This document shows positions 34,387 to 42,293 of a stretch of DNA of 64,000 bases, piece after piece. The stretch is from the NCBI RefSeq assembly GCF_008728635.1, contig NZ_CP044285.1, positions 434,001 to 498,000 of the forward strand. Reading direction: 5' to 3'. Position numbers and translations under genes: made by a program. The notes under the pieces were generated by a model that saw only the letters and a list, made by a program, of their open reading frames with translations, was not told the DNA's origin and searched no databases. The DNA is from Hymenobacter baengnokdamensis. Its GTDB lineage: Bacteria; Bacteroidota; Bacteroidia; Cytophagales; Hymenobacteraceae. Position 1 is the first letter of the stretch. Each line of letters opens with the position of its first letter.

Positions 34387-36246
34387 ATGCGCATTTTTCG
34401 CTTTCTCCTGGCTGCGGTAGCGGCCATACAGTTGCTGGGGGCCTTGCCGGCCTGGGCCACGGCCCCCGTTGCCGCGCCGGTTCGCATCGACCCCACTTAT
34501 TGGTTTGTGGGCATGAAAAACCCGCAGCTGCAGCTGCTGGTAAACGCGCCCGGCATCGCGGCCAGCCAGGTGAGCCTCGCTACCTATCCCGGCGTTACGC
34601 TCAATGGCTCGCAGAAGCTCGAAAGCCCTAACTACCTCATTGTCAACCTTACCATTAGCCCCCAGGCACAGCCTGGCAAGCTTAAGCTTCAGTTTAAGGG
34701 CGCTAAAGGAATCAGCTACAGCTACGAGCTGCGGCCCCGCAACCAGGACCCGGCCCGCACGCAGGGCCTCACGCAGGCCGACTTCATCTACATGCTGATG
34801 CCCGACCGCTTTGCCAACGGCAACCCGAAGAACGACGTGGTAAAAGGCACCCGCGTAAATCACATTGCCCGCGACTCGATGTATGCCCGGCACGGCGGCG
34901 ACCTCAAGGGTATTGAGGACCACTTTGCCTACATCAAGCAGCTGGGCGCCACGGCTATCTGGCCTACACCGGTTATCGAAAACGATATGCCCAAAGCCAG
35001 CTACCACGGCTACGCCGTCACGGATTGCTACAAAATCGACCCGCGCTACGGCACCAATGCCGAGTACGTGCAATTTGTGAAGAACGCCCACAGCCAGGGC
35101 CTGAAAGTGGTGCAGGATATCGTGCTCAACCACTGGGGCAGCTACCACCACTTGTTTCTGGACAAGCCCGCTGCCGACTGGTTTCACGCCTTTCCTAAAT
35201 TCACACGCAGCAACTACAACGCCTTCGTGCTCAACGACCCGCACGGCTCGCAGCTCGACCGCAAGCTGGAAAACGATGGCTGGTTTGACACCACCATGCC
35301 CGATGTGAACCAAAGCAACCCGCTGGTAGCTACCTACCTGATTCAGAACTTTCTGTGGTGGGTCGAAAGCACCGGCCTCGATGGCTACCGCATTGATACC
35401 TACCCGTATTCGGAGCCGCAGTTCCTGATGGCTTGGGGCAAGGCGATGGCCGACGAATATCCTAAATTATCTATGTTTGGCGAAGCCTGGGAAGGCACGG
35501 AGGCCGAGCAGGCCTTCTTTGCCCAAAATATTCTGCCGCCCGTGAATGGGTTTAAGTCGAACCTGCCCGGCGTACTCGACTTCCAGATTTGCTTTGCCGT
35601 GGGCGATGCGCTCAAAGGCGACAACGGCGACCTGAGCAAGCTCTACCACGCCATTCAGGGCGACTGGCTCTACACCGATGCTACCCGCAACGTGCCTTTC
35701 CTGGACAACCACGACATGAGCCGCTTCTACTCGGTTATCGGCGAAGATTTCAACAAGTATAAGATGGGTATTGCCTGGCTGCTGACCCTGCGCGGCGTGC
35801 CACAGCTCTACTACGGCACTGAAGTGCTGATGAAGAATTTTTCGAATCCTGACGGCAAGGTGCGGGAAGATTTTGCCGGCGGCTGGGCCGGCGACAAAAC
35901 CAACTATTTCGTAGCGCGGCCGGGCCAGGCCGGGGAGGCATTTGACTACGTGAGCAAGCTGGCCAACTATCGCAAGGCCCACCCGGTGCTGAGCAGCGGC
36001 AAGCTTATGCAGTTTATTCCGCAGGATGGCGTGTACACCTACTTCCGCTACAACGAAGGTGGTGAGTGCGTGATGATTATCGCCAACAATACGAAAGAGG
36101 AAAAGAAGGTAGATGGCACGCGCTACGCCGAGCGCACCGACGGCTTTTCGTCGGGCGTAGAAGTAGTGAGCGGAGCGGCTATCACCGATTTAAAGACCCT
36201 GCACCTCCCGGCCCACACGGCCTGGGTGGTAGAGCTGCGGAAGTAG
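34387..36246 (+). CDS. Periplasmic GH13 alpha-amylase (neopullulanase/cyclomaltodextrinase-like)
   Basis: A 619-residue exported GH13 enzyme. Signal peptide: LLAAVAAIQLLGALPAWA. Residues about 35-125 form the N-terminal Ig-like domain of cyclomaltodextrinases (RIDPTYWFVGMKNPQLQLLV). GH13 conserved regions: I DIVLNHWG, II GLDGYRIDTYPYSE (nucleophile Asp), III MFGEAWEG (acid Glu), IV FLDNHDMSRF (transition-state Asp). A C-terminal beta domain ends at WVVELRK. It should cut alpha-glucans, pullulan or cyclodextrins in the periplasm or at the surface. The second GH13 gene follows after 130 bases containing a nested palindrome. TATTTTGC at 34248-34255 may be its -7 element. Confidence 0.93.
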   Translation: MRIFRFLLAAVAAIQLLGALPAWATAPVAAPVRIDPTYWFVGMKNPQLQLLVNAPGIAASQVSLATYPGVTLNGSQKLESPNYLIVNLTISPQAQPGKLKLQFKGAKGISYSYELRPRNQDPARTQGLTQADFIYMLMPDRFANGNPKNDVVKGTRVNHIARDSMYARHGGDLKGIEDHFAYIKQLGATAIWPTPVIENDMPKASYHGYAVTDCYKIDPRYGTNAEYVQFVKNAHSQGLKVVQDIVLNHWGSYHHLFLDKPAADWFHAFPKFTRSNYNAFVLNDPHGSQLDRKLENDGWFDTTMPDVNQSNPLVATYLIQNFLWWVESTGLDGYRIDTYPYSEPQFLMAWGKAMADEYPKLSMFGEAWEGTEAEQAFFAQNILPPVNGFKSNLPGVLDFQICFAVGDALKGDNGDLSKLYHAIQGDWLYTDATRNVPFLDNHDMSRFYSVIGEDFNKYKMGIAWLLTLRGVPQLYYGTEVLMKNFSNPDGKVREDFAGGWAGDKTNYFVARPGQAGEAFDYVSKLANYRKAHPVLSSGKLMQFIPQDGVYTYFRYNEGGECVMIIANNTKEEKKVDGTRYAERTDGFSSGVEVVSGAAITDLKTLHLPAHTAWVVELRK

Positions 36247-36260
36247 CACGCGCTGAAAGT

Positions 36261-36322
36261 GAAGCTGCTCAGGAAGTTTGCATGAGCTTACAAGCTCGCC
36301 GCGTGACTTCCTGAGCGGCTTC
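36261..36322. repeat. Nested palindrome between two GH13 genes
   Basis: Outer arms GAAGCTGCTCAGGAAGT and ACTTCCTGAGCGGCTTC pair with one mismatch, and the interior holds a second hairpin, GAGCTTACAAGCTC. It starts 14 bases after the first amylase stop. There is no T-tract, so it is more likely an mRNA-stabilising or extragenic repeat structure than a classical terminator. Confidence 0.75.
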
Positions 36323-36376
36323 AACGCAGGCGTACGGGTTAAACCCTGCCCTCTGAGCCCTAACTTACGGCCGCCT

Positions 36377-38206
36377 ATGAAGAATCTGACGCTGGCGGCC
36401 AGTTTGCTGGCATTATCCGCCTTTACCCCGCCCTCTTTACCCGTGGCTGATACCTCTGCTCCTGTTCTGGCCAACGACCCGAATACGACTTCCGAAGTGC
36501 CCCAGGATAACAAGCTCGTTATCTACCAGCTCTTGCCGCGCCTGTTTGGCAACAAAGTGGCGCTGAATAAGCCCTACGGCACTATTCTGGAAAATGGCTG
36601 CGGCAAGTTTAACGACATCAACGACCTGGCGCTGACCAAGATAAAGGAGCTGGGCGTATCGCATATGTGGTACACCGGCGTGCTGGAGCACGCCACCATG
36701 ACGAGCTACCCCGCAGCCGGCCTCCCCGCCGACGATGCCGACGTGGTGAAAGGCCGCGCCGGCTCGCCCTACGCCGTGAAGGACTATTACGACGTAGACC
36801 CCGACCTGGCCGTGAATCCTAAAAACCGGCTGGAAGAGTTTGAGGCGCTGGTAAAGCGTACCCATGCCCACGGGCTTAAGGTTATTATCGACTTTATTCC
36901 TAATCACGTAGCCCGCTCCTACCATTCTGATGCGAAGCCTGCGGGCGTGGTTGACCTCGGCGCGCAGGATGATAAGACCAAGTCCTTCGCTCCCAACAAT
37001 AATTTCTATTACCTGCCCGGCCAGCATTTTGTGGTGCCGGCCGGCTACAATCCGCTCGGCGCGCTCAAAGGGCCGGGCGAGGATGGCAAATACAACGAGT
37101 TTCCGGCCAAGGCAACCGGCAACGACGTGTTTTCGGCCGCCCCCAAGCTCGACGACTGGTTCGAAACGGTGAAGCTCAACTACGGCGTCGATTACCAGAA
37201 TGGCCGGGCCACGCACTTCGACCCGGTGCCCGACACCTGGAAGAAGATGCGTGACATTCTCGTGTATTGGGCTCAGAAAGACGTAGATGGCTTTCGGTGC
37301 GACGTAGCCGAGATGGTGCCCGTCGAGTTCTGGGCCTATGTTATTCCGGAAGTTAAGAAGGTAAAGCCGGGCATCATCTTTATCGGCGAAGCCTATAATC
37401 CGAAAGAATACAACACGTACCTGACCAAAGGCCACTTCGACTTTTTGTATGATAAAGTGGGCCTCTACGATGGCCTGCGCCGCCTGATGCGCCAGGAAGG
37501 CACCACCGACGACATTACCCACGTCTGGAAAGAGGAAAGCAACGGCTTTAGCTCGCACATGCTACGCTTTCTGGAAAACCACGACGAGCAGCGCATTGCT
37601 TCCAAGGAGTTTGCGACCAACCCGCGCCGGGCTATTCCGGCCATGACGGTGGCGGCCACGCTGGCCAGCGGCCCCGTCATGCTTTACATGGGCCAGGAAG
37701 TAGGCGAGCCGGCCGCCGGCGCGGCGGGCTTTAACACGGGCGATGGCCGCACCACCATCTTCGACTACTGGAGCGTGCCCGAGCACCAGAAGTGGATGAA
37801 CCACGGCAAATTTGACGGCGGCAAGCTCAGCCCCGAGCAAAAGCAGCTGCGCGATTTCTACGCCCGTCTGCTTTCGCTGGCAGGCAGCAGCGAAGCCATC
37901 CGCAAAGGCCGGTTTTATGAATTGCAGGATGCCAACAACCTCGGCAAGGAGTACGACCAGCGCAAGCTCTATACCTTTTTGCGCTACAGCAAAGGCCAGC
38001 AGGTGCTGGTTGTCGTCAATTTCAGCGACACCAAAACCTACCACCCTACCGTGCTTATTCCGGATAATGTGCTGCAAACCATCGGCCTCGACCCGCAGCG
38101 CATTTATGCTTACCACGACTTATTGAACGGTGGCGAAGCCCGCAACAGCCTCAACCTGACCCTGGAACCCCTCAGCGCCACGGTGCTGGAAATAAAGCCG
38201 CGCTAA
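36377..38206 (+). CDS. Secreted GH13 alpha-amylase
   Basis: A 609-residue exported GH13 enzyme of a different subfamily from its neighbour. The start is ATG 36377 (MKNLTLAASLLALSAFTPPS), with a signal peptide. Conserved regions: I VIIDFIPNHVARSY, II GFRCDVAEMVP (nucleophile Asp), III FIGEAYNP (Glu), IV FLENHDEQRIAS (Asp). A notable early sequence, VIYQLLPRLFGNKVALNKP, is typical of Bacteroidota alpha-amylases found with maltose transporters. The C terminus is an all-beta domain. It probably makes maltooligosaccharides for the transporter encoded 84 bases downstream. Cell location follows from the signal peptide; substrate preference is inference. Confidence 0.92.
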   Translation: MKNLTLAASLLALSAFTPPSLPVADTSAPVLANDPNTTSEVPQDNKLVIYQLLPRLFGNKVALNKPYGTILENGCGKFNDINDLALTKIKELGVSHMWYTGVLEHATMTSYPAAGLPADDADVVKGRAGSPYAVKDYYDVDPDLAVNPKNRLEEFEALVKRTHAHGLKVIIDFIPNHVARSYHSDAKPAGVVDLGAQDDKTKSFAPNNNFYYLPGQHFVVPAGYNPLGALKGPGEDGKYNEFPAKATGNDVFSAAPKLDDWFETVKLNYGVDYQNGRATHFDPVPDTWKKMRDILVYWAQKDVDGFRCDVAEMVPVEFWAYVIPEVKKVKPGIIFIGEAYNPKEYNTYLTKGHFDFLYDKVGLYDGLRRLMRQEGTTDDITHVWKEESNGFSSHMLRFLENHDEQRIASKEFATNPRRAIPAMTVAATLASGPVMLYMGQEVGEPAAGAAGFNTGDGRTTIFDYWSVPEHQKWMNHGKFDGGKLSPEQKQLRDFYARLLSLAGSSEAIRKGRFYELQDANNLGKEYDQRKLYTFLRYSKGQQVLVVVNFSDTKTYHPTVLIPDNVLQTIGLDPQRIYAYHDLLNGGEARNSLNLTLEPLSATVLEIKPR

Positions 38207-38289
38207 CCGCTGACCCCGTGCGCTTTTACCAGCCGTGGTAACGTAACTTTCCTTACTCGTTTTCCCACCCTTTCGCCCCTTCTGCTTTC

Positions 38290-39708
38290 ATGGCTGCATC
38301 TACCGTGGTCGCCTCGCCCGCCTCGCTGCGCGTAAAGCCCCGCCTCAGCTTCTGGCAAATCTGGAACATGAGCTTCGGCTTTCTGGGTATTCAGTTTGGC
38401 TTTGCCCTGCAGAACGCCAATGTAAGCCGCATCTTCGAAACGATGGGGGCCAAAACCGACGAGATAGCCTTTCTGTGGCTGGCTGCGCCCGCGACGGGCC
38501 TGCTGGTGCAGCCCATCATCGGCTACCTCTCCGACCGCACCTGGAGCCCACGCTGGGGCCGGCGTCGGCCTTATTTTCTGGTGGGGGCCATCCTGGCTTC
38601 GCTTTCCCTACTGATAATGCCCAACGTGACGGCCCTGTGGATGGCCGCCGGTATGCTCTGGATAATGGATTCGAGCATCAACATCAGCATGGAGCCTTTC
38701 CGGGCGCTGGTCGGCGACCTGCTGCCCTCCTCGCAGCGCACCACGGGCTTCGGGGCCCAAACCTTTTTTATTGGCATAGGGGCCGTGGTAGCGTCGTCGC
38801 TGCCCTGGATGCTTACCAACTGGTTTCACATTTCCAATACGGCCACGGCGGGCCACATTCCGGCCTCCGTGCGCTACTCCTTTACGGCGGGAGGCATCGT
38901 TTTCTTCCTGGCTGTTCTCTGGACGGTGTTGCGCACCCGTGAGTATCCGCCCGAAAACCTGGCCGAGTTTGAAGCCGAAAAAGCTCGTACTGCCGGTCTC
39001 GCGCACGGCTTCCGCGAGTCGTTCGCCGGCATTTTCGAGATGCCTCGTACCATGCGCCAATTGGCCGTGGTGCAGTTCTTTTCGTGGTTTGCGCTGTTTG
39101 CCATGTGGATTTACACTACGCAGGCCGTTACCAGCCACATTTTTCACACCACCAACCCCACCTCTGCCGACTATAACAAGGGCGGCGACTGGGTGGGCGT
39201 TTGCTTCTCGGTGTACAATGGCTTATCGGCCGTGATGGCCCTGCTGCTGCCGCTGGTGGCGCGGGCTACGAGCCGCCGCTTCACCCACATGCTGGCCCTG
39301 GTACTAGGCGGCCTGGGGCTGATTTCTATTTACTTTATTCACGACTACCACTATATTCTCGTCTCGATGGTGGGCGTGGGCATTGCCTGGGCGAGTATCC
39401 TGTCCGTGCCCTATGCCATGCTGGCCGGGGCCCTGCCTTCGAGCAAAATGGGGTATTATATGGGCGTCTTCAACTTTTTTGTGGTGCTGCCCCAGGGCGC
39501 GGCGGGTCTTATCCTGGGCCCGCTCACGAAATACGTGTTTCATGACCAACCCATCTATACGCTCATCATCGGCGGCATATCGATGATACTGGCCGGCCTG
39601 CTCACCCTGCGCGTGCACGATGCCGACGATATCCGTCTGCCCAACAACATGACCCCAGCCGAAAATATGGCCTACGACGTGCTGGCCAGCGCCAACCCGG
39701 AGGTTTAA
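38290..39708 (+). CDS. MFS sugar transporter (SLC45/sucrose-maltose symporter-like)
   Basis: A 472-residue 12-helix major facilitator protein. Hallmarks: FGIQ-type helix 1 (MSFGFLGIQFGFALQNANVS), the loop 2-3 motif DRTWSPRWGRRRPYFLVGA, and the second-half repeat around FNFFVVLPQGAAGLILGPL. This pattern is that of SLC45/GPH-like disaccharide:proton symporters, which in Bacteroidota sit beside GH13 amylases. Uptake of maltose or maltooligosaccharides released by the two upstream amylases is the likely role. Same strand and spacing of 84 bases suggest one operon, ended by the terminator at 39729-39762. Confidence 0.9.
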   Translation: MAASTVVASPASLRVKPRLSFWQIWNMSFGFLGIQFGFALQNANVSRIFETMGAKTDEIAFLWLAAPATGLLVQPIIGYLSDRTWSPRWGRRRPYFLVGAILASLSLLIMPNVTALWMAAGMLWIMDSSINISMEPFRALVGDLLPSSQRTTGFGAQTFFIGIGAVVASSLPWMLTNWFHISNTATAGHIPASVRYSFTAGGIVFFLAVLWTVLRTREYPPENLAEFEAEKARTAGLAHGFRESFAGIFEMPRTMRQLAVVQFFSWFALFAMWIYTTQAVTSHIFHTTNPTSADYNKGGDWVGVCFSVYNGLSAVMALLLPLVARATSRRFTHMLALVLGGLGLISIYFIHDYHYILVSMVGVGIAWASILSVPYAMLAGALPSSKMGYYMGVFNFFVVLPQGAAGLILGPLTKYVFHDQPIYTLIIGGISMILAGLLTLRVHDADDIRLPNNMTPAENMAYDVLASANPEV

Positions 39709-39728
39709 ACCTGAATTAACTATATCTC

Positions 39729-39762
39729 AAAAGGGCTGACTTTCACAGGTCAGCCCTTTTTT
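39729..39762. terminator. Bidirectional intrinsic terminator
   Basis: AAAAGGGCTGAC pairs with GTCAGCCCTTTT and runs into TT. It closes the amylase/transporter operon and the converging zinc-phospholipase-like gene that ends at 39786. Confidence 0.92.
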
Positions 39763-39785
39763 GTATGCTTTCCAACGCTCACCTT

Positions 39786-40787
39786 TTATTCGTCGTGGCC
39801 CGGCACAGTTACCTGCGGAGCCGCAGCCGCCTGCTTCGCCTCCTGCGCAACTTGCAGCTGCTCGGCTACCGAGGGCTGCTGCTCTATCTCAGTCAGGTCG
39901 GGTTGGCCGGCATCGACCCAGCAGGTGTACCAGAAGGCTCCGATGAGGCGTGCCGCGTAGCGCAGCTGCCGCTCTACCTGGCCATTGAGCCGACGATGAT
40001 AGGCCCGGCTAAACTCGCGCGAGTACGTGCGGATAGTCTGACTACCACGCTGCTCATAGCCAAATTTTCGGTCCTCCGGCAATTCCCGCGACACCGCCCG
40101 CTCCATGCTGAATACGGAGTCGATGGCCGCGTGGGCGCGCGCTACGGCCGCCCACGCGGCTTCGGTGGGCTGCTCCAGGTACGGTGCCGGGCCAGTGAGC
40201 AGGTTGTACTCGGCGGCCTGCAGCTCAGGCAGGCGCGACTCCCAGAGCGCATGAATGCCGCGCTGGCTGGTAAGCTGGCCGTTGTAGTTGCGGGTAGTGT
40301 GCAGCGGCACGCAGGCATCGGCCACGTAGTGCCCCATATCGGCGGCCAGCCGCAGAATCTTATCCGTGTCCTGGTCGCGGAAGGCGGCTGTGAGCTGACT
40401 TTTCATCATGGCCACCTGCCAGGGCACAATGCCGTGGCGCAGCAGTGAGTCTTCGCCACCGGCCTGGGCCACGGCATCGGCGTAGGCGCGGGGCAGGCCG
40501 TGGCGCGTGAGGGCGCTATCGCCGTAAGCATCAATATCCAGAAAGTGGCGCGGCGCCTCCGTTGGCACTACGGTACGACGCGAGTCGGGCCGCGTGGCGT
40601 TCACGGTAAGGTAGTCGATATTGGCCTTGAAGAAGGGCAGCATCTCGGGCGGCAGGGTGTACACGGCCAGCCGGTTGAGCAGCCGATGACCAAAGAAGCC
40701 CCAGGCCTGGGCCGGTGGGGGCAGCAGTGCCAGCAGCCACACGGCTACCCACTGCCAGCGCGGTGCGTACTTATTCAGCTTATTCAT
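39786..40787 (-). CDS. Exported zinc-dependent phospholipase C / S1-P1 nuclease-like protein
   Basis: A 333-residue exported protein. The signal peptide ends at PPPAQA, and the mature protein starts WGFFGHRLLN, giving the N-terminal Trp that ligates zinc in PLC and S1/P1 nucleases. Further candidate zinc ligands are HFLDID near residue 95, HG in RHGIVPW near 135, and MGHYVADACVPLHTTRNYNG near 170, followed by HALWE near 195. A C-terminal extension of about 60 residues is rich in Gln and Ala. Hydrolysis of a phosphodiester in lipid or nucleic acid at the periplasm is expected; which one cannot be decided here. Confidence 0.85.
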   Translation of the reverse strand: MNKLNKYAPRWQWVAVWLLALLPPPAQAWGFFGHRLLNRLAVYTLPPEMLPFFKANIDYLTVNATRPDSRRTVVPTEAPRHFLDIDAYGDSALTRHGLPRAYADAVAQAGGEDSLLRHGIVPWQVAMMKSQLTAAFRDQDTDKILRLAADMGHYVADACVPLHTTRNYNGQLTSQRGIHALWESRLPELQAAEYNLLTGPAPYLEQPTEAAWAAVARAHAAIDSVFSMERAVSRELPEDRKFGYEQRGSQTIRTYSREFSRAYHRRLNGQVERQLRYAARLIGAFWYTCWVDAGQPDLTEIEQQPSVAEQLQVAQEAKQAAAAPQVTVPGHDE

Positions 40788-40926
40788 GTCTTATAGGCTG
40801 CCTATTAGTAGTTTATAACTCGTTGCTTGCCGCTCCTTACAGGCAATAAGCTGTTTAGCAGCACACAGCAAAAACTGAATGCCGAACAAAGCAATAGTTC
40901 TATAAACAAAGCAGCAAGTAACAAAA

Positions 40927-40956
40927 AAGCCGGCATATCAGCTGATATGCCGGCTT
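40927..40956 (-). terminator. Terminator of the ruvX-def operon (perfect 30-base palindrome)
   Basis: AAGCCGGCATATCAG is followed directly by its exact reverse complement CTGATATGCCGGCTT with no unpaired spacer. Read on the minus strand it continues into TTTTTTGT, so it ends transcription 20 bases after the def stop codon. Confidence 0.88.
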
Positions 40957-40976
40957 CTGTTACCTGATAGGCCGCC

Positions 40977-41594
40977 CTACCGCCGCCCGGTAGTCGCAAA
41001 CTTCATGCGGTAGTCGTGCTTTACGTCGCCCTTGCTGATGCGCGCCAGCCGGCCCTTGAGCAGCTGTTTCTTAAAAGCCGAAAGCTTGTCGGTAAACAGC
41101 ACGCCCTCCAGGTGGTCGTATTCGTGCTGAATAATCCGGGCCGCCATGCCGCTAAAGGCTTCTTCGTGAGGCTGGCGGTTTTCGTCCTCGTAGCGCAGCA
41201 CAATATTAGGGTTTCTGTATACTAGCTCGCGCACGCCCGGAATACTCAGGCAGCCCTCCTCAAAGCCCCACTCTTCGCCGGTTTCGCTCACCATGCGGGG
41301 GTTGATAAAAGCCCGCTTGATGGGCGCTTCGTGGATTTCATCGGCAGTAGCTACCTCTACCGGCTCGTCTTCATCGTCTTCATCCACTTCCAGCATGGGG
41401 CCCGAGTCCATCACAAACAGCCGCACGCTGCGGCCAATCTGGGGAGCGGCCAGACCCACGCCGTGGGCCGAGTACATCGTTTCGAACATATCCTGTACCA
41501 GCTGGCTCAGCTCAGCGGCAGGCAGTTCGGCCGGAATAGCTTTGGCAAGCGTTTTTAATACAGGGTCACCAATGGCAACAATCGGGAGAATCAT
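40977..41594 (-). CDS. def: Peptide deformylase
   Basis: A 205-residue metalloenzyme that removes the formyl group from nascent proteins. Motif 1 is GVGLAAPQIG (45-54), motif 2 EGCLSIPG (113-120, metal ligand Cys115) and motif 3 QHEYDH (156-161, ligands His157 and His161, catalytic Glu158). It has an acidic insertion at about residues 67-92 (EVDEDDEDEPVEVATADEIH), longer than in E. coli Def; such inserts occur in Bacteroidota. The start codon overlaps the ruvX stop by one base (TAATG), so the two genes are translationally coupled. The operon ends at a perfect palindrome. Confidence 0.97.
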   Translation of the reverse strand: MILPIVAIGDPVLKTLAKAIPAELPAAELSQLVQDMFETMYSAHGVGLAAPQIGRSVRLFVMDSGPMLEVDEDDEDEPVEVATADEIHEAPIKRAFINPRMVSETGEEWGFEEGCLSIPGVRELVYRNPNIVLRYEDENRQPHEEAFSGMAARIIQHEYDHLEGVLFTDKLSAFKKQLLKGRLARISKGDVKHDYRMKFATTGRR

Positions 41595-42025
41595 TAGCGA
41601 AGGGGGGATTCTAGAAATGACTGAAGAATAAGCGCGGCGCTCACTTTATCGACCGTGGCTTTGTCTTGGCGGGCTTTGCGGCCCAGGCCGCCAGCCAGCA
41701 TGGCTTGCCTGGCCAGGCGCGAAGTAAAGCGCTCGTCGATTTCGTGCACGGGCACAGCGGGCAGCTCGCGGCGCAGGCGGCGCAAAAGGCCCACCACCGC
41801 ACTGGTGGAGTCGGTGGGCTCGTTGAGCAGCGTACGCGGCATTCCTACCACTACGGCCGCCAGCGGCTCCCGCTGGTGGTAGTCGAGCACAAATTTTACC
41901 AGGTCCTGGCTATGTATGGTATCCAGCGGGGAAGCAATGAGTTGAAGCGGGTCGGTAATAGCCAGGCCCACTCGCTTATTGCCATAATCTATGGCCAGGA
42001 TACGACCAGGAAGGGAAGATGACAT
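41594..42025 (-). CDS. ruvX: Holliday junction resolvase-like RuvX (YqgF)
   Basis: A 143-residue RNase H-fold protein of the YqgF family, implicated in 16S rRNA maturation and in Holliday-junction processing. Conserved parts are ILAIDYGNKRVGLAITDP (residues about 9-26, catalytic Asp), VVVGMPRTLLNE near 61, the HEIDERFTSRLA segment near 95 (catalytic Glu) and KATVDKVSAALILQSFL at the end (last Asp). The ATG at 42025 (MSSSLPGR) is used because further upstream residues are not conserved. First gene of a two-gene operon with def. Confidence 0.94.
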   Translation of the reverse strand: MSSSLPGRILAIDYGNKRVGLAITDPLQLIASPLDTIHSQDLVKFVLDYHQREPLAAVVVGMPRTLLNEPTDSTSAVVGLLRRLRRELPAVPVHEIDERFTSRLARQAMLAGGLGRKARQDKATVDKVSAALILQSFLESPLR

Positions 42026-42293
42026 AAGCAGGCGCCTTAAATCACAAAGATACGGCATCTGCCCAGGGCCGGGCCAGCTTGGTAGCTGCCGCCACCGCTT
42101 ACCTGCTAAGCCTGCCCGACTATTTCCTAAGGTCATGAAATTGGCTTTTAACCAGAAAATGTGTGGGCTTATCCTGAATATGCGCCTATTGGCCGTGGTT
42201 ATGAAATAGTTGTGCTAAGCGAGCGGTAAATTTGAATTAGTAGTTGGCTTTTGTTCGGGCTGACTTAAAATTCTACGCTCTGCGGATTCGCTT

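Noticed and set aside
36437..37558. 373-codon open frame on the minus strand opposite the second amylase
   Set aside because: Antisense shadow of a well-conserved GH13 gene.
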